This document shows, piece by piece, positions 43,728 through 55,702 of a DNA stretch of 64,000 bases. The stretch is taken from the NCBI RefSeq assembly GCF_014839805.1, contig NC_051142.1, positions 3,100,001 to 3,164,000 of the forward strand. The letters are read 5' to 3'. How positions within the stretch are numbered: position 1 is the stretch's first letter; every line of letters begins with the position of its first letter. The position numbers were made by a program, and so were the translations under genes. The DNA is from Manduca sexta. Lineage: Eukaryota; Arthropoda; Insecta; Lepidoptera; Sphingidae. The notes under the pieces are model-generated. The model was not told the origin of the DNA, ran no database searches, and saw only the letters and a list, made by a program, of their open reading frames with translations.

Positions 43728-44784
43728 ACAATATAAATAGTCCAGAATATAATTTCTACATTTTGAAACAAATAAATAATCCGAAAGTCATTTTTGTTTC
43801 ATACGAATTTCCAAATACTTAAAAACTTTGTTTCCCGAATTTGCGCCTCGAAAATTGCAGAATGAATGAAAATGTAGAAAGTTGTTTGCAAACGTGATTA
43901 TTGTTTTTTATTTGGGTTTGCAAATTAGTAAGTCTGCTTAGTTAAGATAGCGAAGAGTTTAGTGGTAGCATGTTCGAAACTGCATGTGGAAAATTGAAAA
44001 TTTACTACTGTTACCAATGTTATTAATTTTAATTAAGTAAAATGAAATTATGTATTCTCGTAAAGGTCACTCAGACTTCATGTTATTAAAATTTGTGTAT
44101 TTAATAAAGAATTTATATATTGTTGGCACTCGCTACGTTATATGTATATTATATGCCAGATTAAAATTATTACTTATATTATCCAGTACTTATAGCATTG
44201 TTTAGTATTCAACTTTTCATTTCGTCTAGTGGTTTTAGAGATTTAATTATAAACATGATATAATTTTAGTTTCATATAGGCTTTTTTGTGGAAGCACGCG
44301 GGGCACTCAAAAAAGAATTCGAAAATATGAAAAAAATGCCATTAAAAAGTACAAGAAGGAAGGGGGTACAAAAAATTATGGACTTACAACTTTCGAGAAT
44401 TAGTGTGCTCCCAAAAAAAGAAGTGACAAAAAGGCCTGTATAACATAGTTATGTTTTTATCGATAAATGAGATTACTTCATAGTCTTATTTTAATAGTGG
44501 TGAGATTAACCTTCAATCTGAAAAAAATATATCTAAAGGTATCATAATATTACGTTTATATACTTCGACTATTAGAATGAGCCGTGCTCACGTAAAATAA
44601 GTATCTAATATGATTTTATGGAGCTCATAAAGCGACCAGTGGACTCGGACTTATTAACTCACTAAGTACTTAACGGCGACCTTTATAATGAGATAAGAAC
44701 TTCAAAGTATTAAGACCAAAGTTTAGGAAAAATAATTTGAAATTACTTTGTGAATTTTGATGTTGAGTGTAAGCGAGTATATCC
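43728..44784. other. AT-rich sequence, possible weak inverted-end element
   Basis: 'ataggcttttttgtgg' near 44277 and 'aaaaaggcctgtata' near 44431 could be terminal inverted repeats of a ~170-bp element, but mismatches and the lack of a target duplication make this weak. Confidence 0.25.
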
Positions 44785-44788
44785 TTAA

Positions 44789-45148
44789 GGTTATAGCTTA
44801 AGGTCCATTTTTCATACATTTTGTTTCACCTTTAATCTGGGTAACTAAACAAGTATTGGCAAGTAAAGAATTTAAATTCACGTCTAATTAGTGATTAGTT
44901 CTCGCAGTTGAAAGAAAAACGTAAAAATAATTAATATGCATGGATATTTCGGCCTTTAAAATTTCGTCGTATTAAATTTTAAAGGCCGAAATATCCATGA
45001 TTATTAATTATTTTTACGTTTTTCTTTCAACTGCGAGAACTAATCACTAACTAGACATGAATTTAAATACTTTACTTGTCAATACTTGTTTAGTTACCCA
45101 GATTAAAGGTGAAACAAAATGTATGAAAATGGACCTTAAGCTATAACC
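44789..45148. mobile_element. FB-TTAA foldback MITE, copy 3 (full)
   Basis: Long inverted arms meet near 44970 ('ttaaaatttcgtcgtatt'). Ends GGTTATAGCTTAAGGTCC pair with the right terminus, and TTAA flanks at 44785-44788 and 45149-45152. Arms are closely matched, suggesting recent activity or gene conversion. Confidence 0.88.
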
Positions 45149-45387
45149 TTAATAGATATAATCGTAGTCTATTAACATAAAGGGGTAAGTAGAGGTGTAA
45201 GATGTTATTTTTATTGCCGTAGTAGGTAAAGGAATAAAGCGGTCTCTCAAATGGTAAGCGGCATCCGTTGCCAATCCTAGGGTCAGCCAAACCGTTGTCT
45301 ACCGGGAGGTAAGCACTCTTTTTAAACATCGTTTAGCCAGTTGTAGTTAGTGGAACTACTGGACATAATAAAACATATTATGTCTCA
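45149..45387. other. Sequence without recognised features
   Basis: Nothing is recognised between the MITE and Rep-F. Confidence 0.3.
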
Positions 45388-45515
45388 GGATGGCGAGCGC
45401 AGTGGAATACCAATCAATACTTTGTAATTCAAGGTGTTGGATGTTGTTTCTACTGTTTATGGGCGGTCGTATCGCTTACCATCAAGCTCGCCTCGTCATT
45501 CAAAGCAATGAAAAC
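45388..45515 (-). repeat. Rep-F copy
   Basis: On the plus strand it reads 'caggatggcgagcgcagtgg', 'ttcaaggtgttggatgttgt', 'tttatgggcggtcgtatcgc', 'ttaccatcaagctcgcctcg', then 'tcattcaaagcaa'. This is the complement of the copy at 11230 plus an extra segment. Confidence 0.7.
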
Positions 45516-46130
45516 CTCGTTTAAGAAAATAGATTACCATTTTTCACCACGTTGTATATGTGTAGGCACTTGCTCTTAAATGAAAATCAGTTGACGAAAT
45601 ATAAAATGTTGTTTACAATGTTTACAATTTCTTCTGATTGTACTAATACATATATAAGCGTTTAGTCTGTTACTTTCATCGTGGCTGCGGTCTAGATTCC
45701 ATGCGTTGGATAATTGCTCTCAGCTATAATCCATTTACGTCACTTTTTATTATGCGAATGAACGTTGTGTGTTGTTCACACGACAATGCGAACTGATTGA
45801 AGAACTTAACGACTGATATGGCGTGCCGGGGAATTTGATGTCTGATAGAAATGCTGTGTTAATGTTTTTGAAATGATTTTGATGAAATATTACTGACTAC
45901 AGAAATACTTTCACTAATATTCACCAACCAACCGACTTATACTATTGTCAATGACATACTGCCCGGGTCTGTCAAATGCTCAGTGTTTTTATAGCAGAAA
46001 ATGTCATAAATACCCTCACAAAAATACTATTATCCTAACAATATATGTTAAACAATATATGTTTAGCTTAAGACTTGCAATAAAGGCGTGCAACTAGTGT
46101 GTCGACCATCATTCAATTGATTCCCATTCC
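45516..46130. other. AT-rich sequence without recognised features
   Basis: No feature can be supported. Confidence 0.4.
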
Positions 46131-46250
46131 ATTATATAAGGGAGGACGTGCTCAGGAATCTTGTGCAAATTCTCATCTTCAGCAATACAAAATGGTCTTT
46201 AAATTCGAAAATTTACTAGAACTGAGCACACTGGTTTTATAATGTAAGTA
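46131..46250 (+). promoter_or_regulatory. TATA-promoter-like segment with short ORF and splice-donor motif
   Basis: TATATAAG at 46133-46140 is followed after ~50 bp by ATG (46192), a 16-codon frame (MVFKFENLLELSTLVL) and TAA at 46240-46242. A GTAAGTATC donor-like motif starts at 46244. The spacing resembles TATA-driven insect genes with a tiny first coding exon, but the stop before the donor argues for a relic or coincidence. Confidence 0.2.
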
Positions 46251-48139
46251 TCTTATATAAATGAAATAATTTGGGTCTTAGTTCTTATAGGTTCTTCAAA
46301 TGACTATTATGCCAAAGCACCTGAGACTATAAGCAAATGAATAAACTTAAAATGAAATATTTATTCGTCATTACAAAAGGTTGTAGTCTACATTGTTAAT
46401 TGGACAGTTTTTGGACAATTATACCATTGAATAGACCCGAATTTCTTTCAAAAAAATACCAATTAGACATTTATCTTGAGGGAGAGAATTGGGATTAACA
46501 TGACCCGCCCACTAATAGGTATAATTGTGCAAGTTCCAAATTGCTGCGATTAGGCGTCTGGTAATCGATTAGCAAAATGATTAGACGATTGTACGCCACG
46601 TCTTAATCGATTGTAATGAGCGCACGTATCCATTGAGGTCTTATTGTGTTACTGCTTTAATTGGATATTTAAGGTAACAGCTATTTTGGCATCTTTATTG
46701 TTGGAATCAATGCTCATTAATCTGAGTGTAATTTGGTTTTAATTCTTTTATGTTACTGTTTTTTTTGAGATTCTGGTCTTTGTTCAGATATTATCATTTC
46801 TGCTAAAATTATCGTAATAATGTTTTGTTCATCGCAGAATAAGATTCAATTTATTAATTATTTCCAATCTTAAACATTTTCCAATTTCAATGAAATCGTT
46901 AATGCCATTTTGAATTTCGAAATAAACAAAGATATTTCTTCGTTCAAAGTTTTGTATCAAATATGGAAACAATCGTTTATTGACGCAAATGTCGAAATGA
47001 CTCGAAGCTTGAGAATGAAAAATGAATATTGAAACTAAGAAGCTCTAAATTAAAACAATTTCGACAGACCCGACTGTCAGTTTCTTAAAAATTTAAATAA
47101 CATTAAAACTCAGACAATAGCGAGGAATTGAAAATGGGAACATTCTAGAATGAATGAAAATATTACGTTAACGTTTCGCTGTAACATAAAATGAAGCACA
47201 ATTCAGTTCCTTAAGTAGTTTATGAAAGTGTCCGTTAAGTTGGGTGACGTTTATTAATATTATGAAGAAATTACTCTATTTTCCAAAGCGAATTTCCAGT
47301 AACGAAACTATTGATTTTAGTCAAAGGTTTGGAAATTTCAGAAATTCGAACATTTCTTAGTGAAGAAACTTGATAGATACTCTTTAATATAGACTTCTAC
47401 CTGGCTTAGACACAGAATGAACATCAAGATAGAGCCAAATATGTAGTTAGTAATATCACATTCAAAAACATGGTATATTCCTTAAAAATATAATGAATTG
47501 TGTGAATGATGAAACTCGTGGGAACCCGCCCACCGGTGGCCACAATAACGAAGGTTGTTTAAATGCAAATTAGTGTCTTGTAATTTGTTTAATCAAAAGA
47601 TTTTAACAACGCGGTGTTTTGAAACTATTGGAACTACGTGGGTTTATGCCACTGGCCTTTATGTTTGGGTGTTACAAACTTTTAAGGATAGGAAAAAATA
47701 TGTCGTAAATCATAATCTTATTTGTGATGTAGAAAGAGCTATATTTCAGTGACGTATGGTATATTAAAATCAAAGTGGTAATTATACTAGGGGTAACTAA
47801 TGACACTAGTAAGACGTTCAGGACAAAGTGACCGAGTCCGCCGAGAATCGCAAAGGTCGTTAGTTTTATTCCCATAATGAAATACGTGACTACAAATTTT
47901 GCTTTTATAACCAGCTGTCTGCACGTATTAGACTACTTTCGAAACATAGTTAAGTTCTATTTTTATCAAGAGCTGTCATCGATTTTAATATTATTTAGCT
48001 CTTTCATTGTAATGTCTTATCAGTTTTCGAAGGTCAGGTTTACTTCCTTAATCAATCTAGTCAACACTGCTCTGTGTAATTATGTTTGTTAAAGAAACTA
48101 CTGTTACTTTTGTATTTGATAGAACATAGTCATTAAAAC
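46251..48139. other. AT-rich sequence without recognised features
   Basis: No genes or strong repeats are seen. Confidence 0.4.
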
Positions 48140-48150
48140 AAAATGTATTG

Positions 48151-48181
48151 CTGCCCACTCTTATCCCATAAGAGTGGGCAG
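48151..48181. repeat. Perfect 14-bp hairpin, 3-nt loop
   Basis: CTGCCCACTCTTAT, loop CCC, then ATAAGAGTGGGCAG. It lies at the 3' edge of the LINE remnant. Confidence 0.95.
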
Positions 48182-48297
48182 AGACTATACATTGCACTTT
48201 GCACGATTCTGGTATACTTCTAGCGGTTCCTCCACCTTCATCAATCTTTTCATGCATTCCCGCTGATTCAGGGTACTTTTGACCGGGCCTTTACAAA

Positions 48298-48319
48298 GAA
48301 TGTCAGATATCTGACATTC
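48298..48319. repeat. Perfect 22-bp palindrome
   Basis: GAATGTCAGAT followed by its exact reverse complement, within the LINE remnant, close to where the reading frame changes. Confidence 0.95.
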
Positions 48320-48430
48320 GAAGGTTCGGTGCGGTCGACCCCTACCGGCTCTTCAATCCACATTCGCCTTATAAACCCTCTTTGTCAGTCTCCTATCATA
48401 CATCCTTTCCAAATGCCCAAACAACCTTAG

Positions 48431-50711
48431 AATTAATTTAGATAGAGAGAAAGATAATCAAACTTAAAAGGTAGGAAACCATCTTTCATGTATAAAAATA
48501 AATCGGCTCGTAGAAAACAATATAATGGACGCCTGGCACTAAGCCGCCAGTCCTGTTCAAATAACCACAATATAACTGCAAACATCGATCCTATCGATAC
48601 CTTTACGTAGAGAGCAGTTGGTCACTGTCGTAGGCGGCTACAATATTAACATCTAGAAAATCCCACGGTTGTTTAGTATTTAACTTGGTGTGCGTGTTTA
48701 GATTTGTGGTTTGGTAGTCTGACTATACTGGGTGTGAATTTTTTGTAAGAAACGTTTGAATGAGAGAACCCTTTGCATTGGTGTTATTAAAATATGTAAA
48801 TTGTGTCTGTTTAAATATTAATTTATTCTATAAGTTTTCTAAAATGAACATACAGGTTATTATTGGTGTATACGTACCTATATTTTATAATGTAGTATAG
48901 AAATATTTATAAAGGAGTCGAGGGTAGTGCGACCCGGCCTGTTCTCGATCTACCGTCATAATTAATATCAGTCTTGATTTACGTGCGTTTCATTGCGCTT
49001 TGTCTCATACAATATCTTGTGAATATATTATTATACATACTAATTATGCATTAAAAAATTGAGTGTTGCATTTAAAATACTTTTTAGATGTTATAAATCA
49101 TAAAGCTTGGTAGTTATCATGCATCGTCGTTTTCAATTAATATTAACGCGTTCATTAAACATTAAACTTATCAACGGGTAACCTAGACGGGTTTCTTTCT
49201 TTAGACACCTTACAAGAATATTATTTTAACCTTTGCGAGCTTCAGCCCCACAATGTTTTAGCTCTAGAATTACGATCTCTAATACCATCTACTCTGTTGT
49301 TTATTCTAAACGAAAGGTACATAAATGACCCCTAAACGCAAGTTACATAAGGTACAAAATGACCCCTTATTTAGTCGGTAACTGGGTCTAAATGTACGTA
49401 CGAACAAAGAATCACCGCGAGTTCGCAAATAGAGGGAATTTCATAAAGACGCCTCCACACAGGTGCCTTAATTAAAATGCTTATTGCCGGTAAATGGTTT
49501 AATTAACGTAGTGTTGATGGCACGTGCTAATTGAATTTTGTGGTTTTATATTTTTGGAACACATGGAGTATGATTGTTGACTTTTGATTCTCCGACTGCA
49601 CCGAGACTTGAAGGTATAGGTATAGGTCTAGTTATGTCTAGTTATTAAATGTGTATGGTGGTAATAATTATAATTATTGCTACAATGACATTAAAACCAG
49701 GTTGTTAAATTACAAGAAATGAAGTCGATTGACATCAACCGTTTAATTGTAATATGACTAGTCAAATTGCAATATCACGGCTTTAACAATATACCTGCGA
49801 CATATACATATACATTATTGTAAGCCACACTAACTTTAAGGACGAAGAATAAGAATCAGAAGAAAAGCAGAGTTATTGATCCTTCGGTAAAATGTGGTAT
49901 CATTGGTTCTTGTTGAAACATTGGTTTACTAAGTGTAGGAATAATCGTCTGACGTATATGAAAATTTGTTTATTATTTTTTAGTTTTAGTACCAGAAAAA
50001 GTTCTTGTTGTAATAAGGTAAAATGAATACGAGGTGTTTCATACAATTGCTATAGTTAAATGGTTTAAATATCAACATCAGAAAGCCTGGATGATGGTTT
50101 TGTATCTTTTATAAGTACGTGACACTATAGGTAAGCCAATCCAGATTTCTTCTTTTTACACTTTTTGAGTTCATGAATGGGTTCGGTTTTGTTTCGATAG
50201 ATGTTTCGGATTTTATTAATACTAGTCCCGTGAAGCTTAGAAGGCACGATAGTTAACAAAACAAGATTTTACAACTTAAAATTTCTTGAAAGTTTCTTTT
50301 CGGAATACAAAATCTGAAAAAATACTAGTAAACAGTAATTATTATTTACTATCCCGGCAAAACGAATGTAGGTACAGTTATACTTAACAAGCTAACCAAA
50401 TGACTTAGCAATTCCAAACGCGTCTTGTTGAGAGCTGATTTCACATCTTAAATAGTCTAAATTTCTATTCCATTGAAGTATGGAACTCTCTTTACACGTG
50501 AAGGAAGCCTAATTACACTTTGCGCTGCTCTCCAAGTAAATTAGTTTTACATATGACAACAGGTGGTTGAATAATTAATCGACGTTTTAATTTAACTATT
50601 GTAATACGTGACGACATTATTCTAAAACAAAGAAAATAACAGCACAATCGCTAGAAAATTAGTAAATTGTTTTTTAGGTCAGTAATTAGGTTTATTACCC
50701 GAGAATTTCGA
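48431..50711. other. AT-rich sequence without recognised features
   Basis: No genes, RNAs or strong repeats can be supported. Confidence 0.4.
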
Positions 50712-50825
50712 AGGTGTGTGAAGTCTACCAATCCGCACTAGGCCAGTGTGGTGGACTAAGGCTTATTCCCTCTCAGTAGTAGAGGTGACCCGTGCCCAGC
50801 AGTGGGACAGTATATAATACAGGGT
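50712..50825 (-). repeat. Rep-L fragment
   Basis: The complement of 'gcacgggtcacctctactac', 'tgagagggaataagcc', 'agtccaccacactggcctag', 'tgcggattggtagacttcac', 'acacctt'. Confidence 0.7.
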
Positions 50826-51117
50826 TGATATTATTGTTACCTGAGAAATGTGTTTTTGAGCCTCCATGGTTTTTTTACTGGCTTTGAATTGTATAGCAGC
50901 TTTTTAGGATAACGAGACTTCCGTTCTATATTAGGCATAACATAATTTCAAAGTGGTGTGCGACCGGGCTTTATTTAGCACCTTTTTTTTACCTATACTT
51001 AAACTATTACTTATTAAGACTTGAGGAGAATGTATATGCTAAATGGATAAGTATTTACTGGCTAGTTAAGCATAGGTATCGTTTAATCTCATGAAATACT
51101 ATAACTTTCAGACCTGT

Positions 51118-51156
51118 CTTATTAGATAACTAGCGGGTCGCTAGTTATCTAATAAG
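51118..51156. repeat. Perfect 18-bp hairpin, 3-nt loop
   Basis: CTTATTAGATAACTAGCG, loop GGT, then the exact reverse complement. It sits at the start of a Rep-R-like fragment whose usual start contains 'actagcggg'-type sequence, so it may be a fold-back copying event at the fragment's edge. Confidence 0.95.
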
Positions 51157-51345
51157 CTCCGGGTTCGCACGGGTGCAATGCTGACTATTTAATGGATGCT
51201 TTTATTATACATATAAACCTTCCTCTTGAATCACTCTATCTATTAAAAAAAACCGCATCAAAATCCGTTGCGTAGTTTTAAAGATTTAAGCACACATAGG
51301 GACAGAGAAAGCGACTTTGTTTTATACTATGTAGTGATACTCAAG
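51125..51345 (+). repeat. Rep-R-like fragment
   Basis: 'gggttcgcacgggtgcaatg', 'taaaccttcctcttgaatca', 'ctctatctatt', 'catcaaaatccgttgcgtag', 'ttttaaagatttaagc', and 'acatagggacagagaaagcg'. This is a variant type: 'CGCACGGGTGC' in place of 'CGCCCGCGTG'. Confidence 0.65.
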
Positions 51346-52924
51346 TACCTAGTAAGCAAGAAATAGGAGTCATGAATACAACATTTCTTTGTGATATAAA
51401 GTGTGTAATCAATGTTGTGTCATTTCTGACCGATTATATTTAGTTTTATATTACCTGACTTCCATATTTGAATACTTTTAGCTTTAATCACAGACTTTCT
51501 GAATAAAACTTTTTGTATTACTTCAATTATTGCTTTTATTCCCAAGTCGGTAAGTAATTCACGTAATGGATTCTGGAGACCTATTATAATATGTACAGAT
51601 CGAAATTACTTTCGACGTTGTTTATTTGAAGACCAAAGTGATTTGGCAGGTATGTTTTAGCTCGGTAGAATTATAGGCTTTTAAAGAGAAATTTTGGTAC
51701 AATAACCACAAAAAGATTGCTTTTGTGAGTTCAATAGACTGGTTATGTGCTAAGTTTGAATTAAAACTTTCTAGAAGTCTTGTTTACGAACATTACAATT
51801 ATTGAAGTATAAACGCTTAATAGTATTGGTTAAAAATGAAATAATTTATCAATATTTAATTATGTGAGTATTAAATGCTGATAAGTGATCAAATAAGTTG
51901 GATATTTTTACGATTTTATATATTAAGTATTGCAATATATTAAATAAAAAAAAAAAATTATATATTTATTGGAAAACAACAGCTAATAACATCTTAATAA
52001 ATTACAAATTAAACTAAATAAATGGCCATTTACGGGTTTTCACGAGTACGTAACAGAATAGATACAATGTAGAGGTTTATATACTTAATAAGTTAGAATA
52101 GTTATAGTTAATAATTTTGTACATCGTCATTTTGTCGATCTAAGTCGAGCTACTTCGTAAAGAAAGGAAGGCTTATCAACCGTCGCATCGTAGCAATGCT
52201 CGTAATAAAGGGATCTATGTAATTTTTTTCGAACATTGTGTTAAAAGTCTTGCTTGCTCGCACTAAGTATTTTCTCTATGATTAGGGCAAGCTGATGGAA
52301 CTTGAAGGGGAGGATTTAAACTAATTAATTGACGTGGGATATTAAAGGACATGCTCAATAGGGCTCGATAATCAATTTCACCAGATGTTTAAAACTTTTG
52401 TTTGACGATAATAAACAGCGTAATAGATAGATACACAAATTGTCATATGAAATATTTAATTACACCAGTGCATCATATTTATCTACTCATAATTATGTAT
52501 TTAAACATACAATTAATGTAAACATTGTCTAACGAGATGGAGTCAAAATGGCGGTATCAAGGTGTCGATGACATTTCATACATCTTTATACGGCTAATGT
52601 AAGGACACTTACCTCAGTATGCTAATGAAGTTTGTATTTTATTACTGTATGCTGTACTATCGTAATTATTCAGTTGGATAGACGAGTAGAATGTTTTATA
52701 GTAGCAATTAGTATGTATTTTTTTGTATTACGTCATATTTTTATAGAACGCGTTCTGTGATAATTATCATTCGCTTTAACTGCGAAGAAACACATCAAGA
52801 AACCTACAAACCTGAAAATCCTCCATAAGGATTTCTAAGATATGTGAATTCTGCAAATATATTCTAAATGACATGAAATGCTCCTAGTCAAATTTTCGGC
52901 AACGGTAGCTAAGCTCAACAGAAA
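51346..52924. other. AT-rich sequence without recognised features
   Basis: Only 'gtcaaaatggcggtatcaag' near 52542 is of note: it contains CCGCCATTTT on the minus strand, the same motif as in the GC patches at 23.5 and 37.1 kb. Confidence 0.35.
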
Positions 52925-52949
52925 TCAGCCAGGCTCGCAGGAGAAATTA

Positions 52950-53244
52950 TAGTGCATAAGTATGTGCGTAATACACAGGTGCTCTGTCTGTTCCTTCACT
53001 CTCATAGTCCAGTAAGACGGCAATACGACATGACCTGAGAGATCAGGCGCATGACCGACGGCTTTACGTGCTTTCCGAGGCACGGGGGTATCACACCGCC
53101 AACTGCCTGACTCCGAGCTGCGACTGAATGTTTTCAAGATGGAAAAACCCAGTCACAATTATTTTGACTCGCCCGGGATTCGAACCCAGGACCTCAGCGC
53201 AGTACTCGTACCGTGTACAATTACAACTACGCCACAGGGGCAGC
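52950..53244 (-). mobile_element. tRNA-derived SINE with a different body
   Basis: The minus-strand head is SINE-A-like ('gtggcgtagttgtaattgta', B box GGGTTCGAATCCCGG). The body differs: 'gactgggtttttccatcttg' and 'aaagcacgtaaagccgtcgg', then 'tcaggtcatgtcgtattgcc'. This is a separate SINE subfamily sharing the head. Confidence 0.75.
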
Positions 53245-53552
53245 AATATTCATATTCTAAGCCAATGTGGTGAACTAAGGTTAAGACCTGGTAATATAAA
53301 TAACAAAACAAAAGCAATGAAAATATTAACTTACGTCACTATCGCGTGAGAGTGAGATTAGATTTATATTAATAGTGGACAGCTTAATTTATTCAACAAT
53401 AGCAAATTACCGTTATACAACCGAATCCGTGTCGGATCTGTGCTGTTGTTAATAACCTTTGGGGATTGGATTATTACTAAATTTTCGATAGCATTTGCTT
53501 TCGCCCGCGTGGAATTGGCTTTGTGACAATATAATATATATATATTATAAAC

Positions 53553-53604
53553 TAGCTTCCGCCCGCAGCTTCGCCCGCGTGGATTTCGGACTTAAAAAAT
53601 GGAG
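53553..53604 (+). repeat. Rep-R fragment, 5' part (split)
   Basis: 'agcttccgcccgcagcttcg', 'cccgcgtggatttcggactt', then 'aaaaaatggag'. The continuation of this repeat resumes at 54081 after a ~476-bp insertion. Confidence 0.7.
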
Positions 53605-54080
53605 CCGGTCGCGAACGTTCGAGAATGTTCGTTTTACGAAGCTACTCGCTAGGTGATTCGCTAGCCTCTAGGTGCCAAGCAAGCCGCCTGCCTGTGCGTT
53701 CGCGACCTTATATATATACAAAAATAATCCTTATAGCATGATTCAGTATTCACGCATGATGGTTTATTATTAGCGTATTTCATGTATAACTTTGGTGTTT
53801 CTATACCGATTTCTATGATTCTTTTTTATGGAATATTTAATAATGTTCACTTTTTTAATTAGGGATGACTGAGAGTGATATAAACGTAAGAGTAGACAAA
53901 TATAATGAGCAAGCTTCGAACTGCTAAGCTATCGGGAGTTACACGTGTTATTGTGAGTCAACCATAAAAGATAGACATATGCTGTCGTGGGATATTTTTT
54001 ACATAATTTTAAGGAGAACATTTCCGTCATACATGATTTCTGTGTAGCTTTAACCATTAAGGTTGCACACGCGACGGAAG
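53605..54080. mobile_element. Insertion of ~476 bp between 14-bp direct repeats
   Basis: CTTAAAAAATGGAG occurs at 53591-53604 and again at 54081-54094 and is followed on the right by the expected next part of Rep-R. The inserted piece therefore has a 14-bp target-site-duplication-like flank, as retroposed elements make. It begins with a GC-rich inverted repeat (GGTCGCGAACG at 53607, CGTTCGCGACC ending near 53708). No coding frame is evident, and I do not recognise the family. Confidence 0.6.
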
Positions 54081-54420
54081 CTTAAAAAATGGAGTAACTT
54101 CTCCCGTTTTCCCAACATTTCCCTTCACTGCTCTGCTCCTATTAATTGTAGCGTGATGAAAAGTATACTATAACCAGCTCAGGAGTATGACAAATAATTG
54201 TGCCAAGTTTCGTTAAAATCCGTCGAGTAGTTTTTGTTTCTATAACGGTTATACAGACAGACAGACAGACAGACAAAATTTTTACTAATTACATTTTTGG
54301 CATCAGTATCGATCCCTAATCACCCCCTGATAATTATTTTGGAAATATATTTCATGTACAGAATTGACCTCTCTTAAGATTTATTATAAGTATAGATAAA
54401 GCTGAAGAGTTTTTAATTCC
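54081..54420 (+). repeat. Rep-R fragment, 3' part (split)
   Basis: 'taacttctcccgttttccca', 'agtatactataaccagctca', 'gccaagtttcgttaaaatcc', 'gtcgagtagtttttgtttct', and a (CAGA)n run at 54252-54274 with 'atcgatccctaatcaccccc' after it. The length and order suggest a full 3' end of a non-LTR element. Confidence 0.75.
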
Positions 54421-54438
54421 TCTTAGCTGTCTCATCAA

Positions 54439-54814
54439 TGGGGTAGTTTCCTATGTTTGATGTAGTTTATTATTTTATATGTAACAGGAAATAAATTTAT
54501 AAAGATATTCTTTTGTGAAATTAGAATCAAAATTGGTTGATAAATAAAGCAGTTATTGATATTTGAAATATTGTTGTGAGTTAAAGTGAGGCGTGGTGGG
54601 GTTATCGCGCTGTCCTTTTCTCACTCACACAGCGTTATGGCCGATGGCACTGGGTGACGTCACATTTCACTATTACTGTAATTTGACAGCTTACCTGTCC
54701 ATCAAATTTAAAAGCTTTATAACTTATTTATTAATGCGGGGAATTTGAAAATTCCTTTTCCGATAGATTTTAAATGAAATTTGTATTTAATAAAAAGTCG
54801 CCAACTACCCTATT
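54439..54814 (+). mobile_element. TIR-390 element, copy 4 (diverged)
   Basis: Starts 'tggggtagtttcctatgttt' and ends 'cgccaactaccctatt', so its termini pair with each other (AGGGTAGTT type) while differing from copies 2 and 3. Interior blocks 'ttattttatatgtaac', 'aaaattggtt' and 'ttataactta' are shared. TGACGTCA is kept at 54655-54662. Confidence 0.75.
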
Positions 54815-55702
54815 TCAAACGAAACGAGAATTAATTATCCTAAAACAACTAGTTTCTGCAAAAGGCACAACTTTGTTTTTAAATGAGGGATGAATGCAAA
54901 CTGCATTGCGGAATGTCTGTGGGCGGTTATCGATCTTGTATTCATTACACGCTTGACATTCATTCTCAAATTAATTTTATTATGCTAAGTTTAGACTAGC
55001 AAGTTCTCGCCCCAATATATTGCGCAAGAACATCCTGATCCGTTTACAATAACGGCAATATTTGAATAGGTCTACACACATGCGACTCCCCGAAAGTATA
55101 GTTTTTAAAATTTTGTGAAGCAAGATTTTTTTTAATTTTCCTTGAATAAAAGTCCGCGAAGTTCTTTTCTGAGTTATTTCTTAATACATACGAAATACTC
55201 ATTCATGGTTTGCAGTTTATTTCGTCTAATGCTGCAAGAGATCGTATGACTACGACCATATCTGTCATAAATTTCAATCCACGTCATTTCGGCTGATTTG
55301 TACCGAAAATTTTCATTTTCACAACAGTATTGTAGCAAATACTAGTCAGATTTCATTTTATTACATTTCCCTAATTATTGTAATGTTTAAAAGCGTATAA
55401 AGACTCCTTTTTATTATAATTTGTCTGTTTATGCAAATAAACTTTTAATGCTAGTGATATAGTAAAATAAAGCCTGTTTTAAGTTGCATAGGCTTCGTCC
55501 AGTCTAATTACTGAGTGCCGGGTCTGGGCGCCATTAATGTCAGCTTTCTACGGGCACTAAACGTCTTTATTGGGATTTGTCGATTCGCTAAGAGGTAGGC
55601 AGTATTTGTCACCATAACTTACGTTTATCCTTGACTATGGATAGGAATGTATCGGACGGACAATGTTTTTTTGATAATAATGTTGATTTATTTGAGTCGT
55701 AT
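54815..55702. other. AT-rich sequence without recognised features
   Basis: No feature is recognised. Confidence 0.4.

Larger units (their letters stand above)
48140..48430 (-). pseudogene. LINE reverse-transcriptase C-terminal remnant
   Basis: Read on the minus strand in shifting frames, it gives LFGHLERMYDRRLTKRVYKA, then GRGRP, then REC/MKRLM-like and SAHSYGIR segments. I recognise this as the C-terminal part of a widespread insect non-LTR retrotransposon polyprotein (RTE-like or related: the 'GH.ERM...RLTK.VY' pattern followed by 'GRGRP'). Internal stops and frameshifts show it is dead. Two short perfect palindromes lie inside or at its edge. Confidence 0.65.

Noticed and set aside
44276..44446. 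Possible ~170-bp inverted-end element
   Set aside because: The terminal similarity is short and interrupted, and no target duplication is visible.
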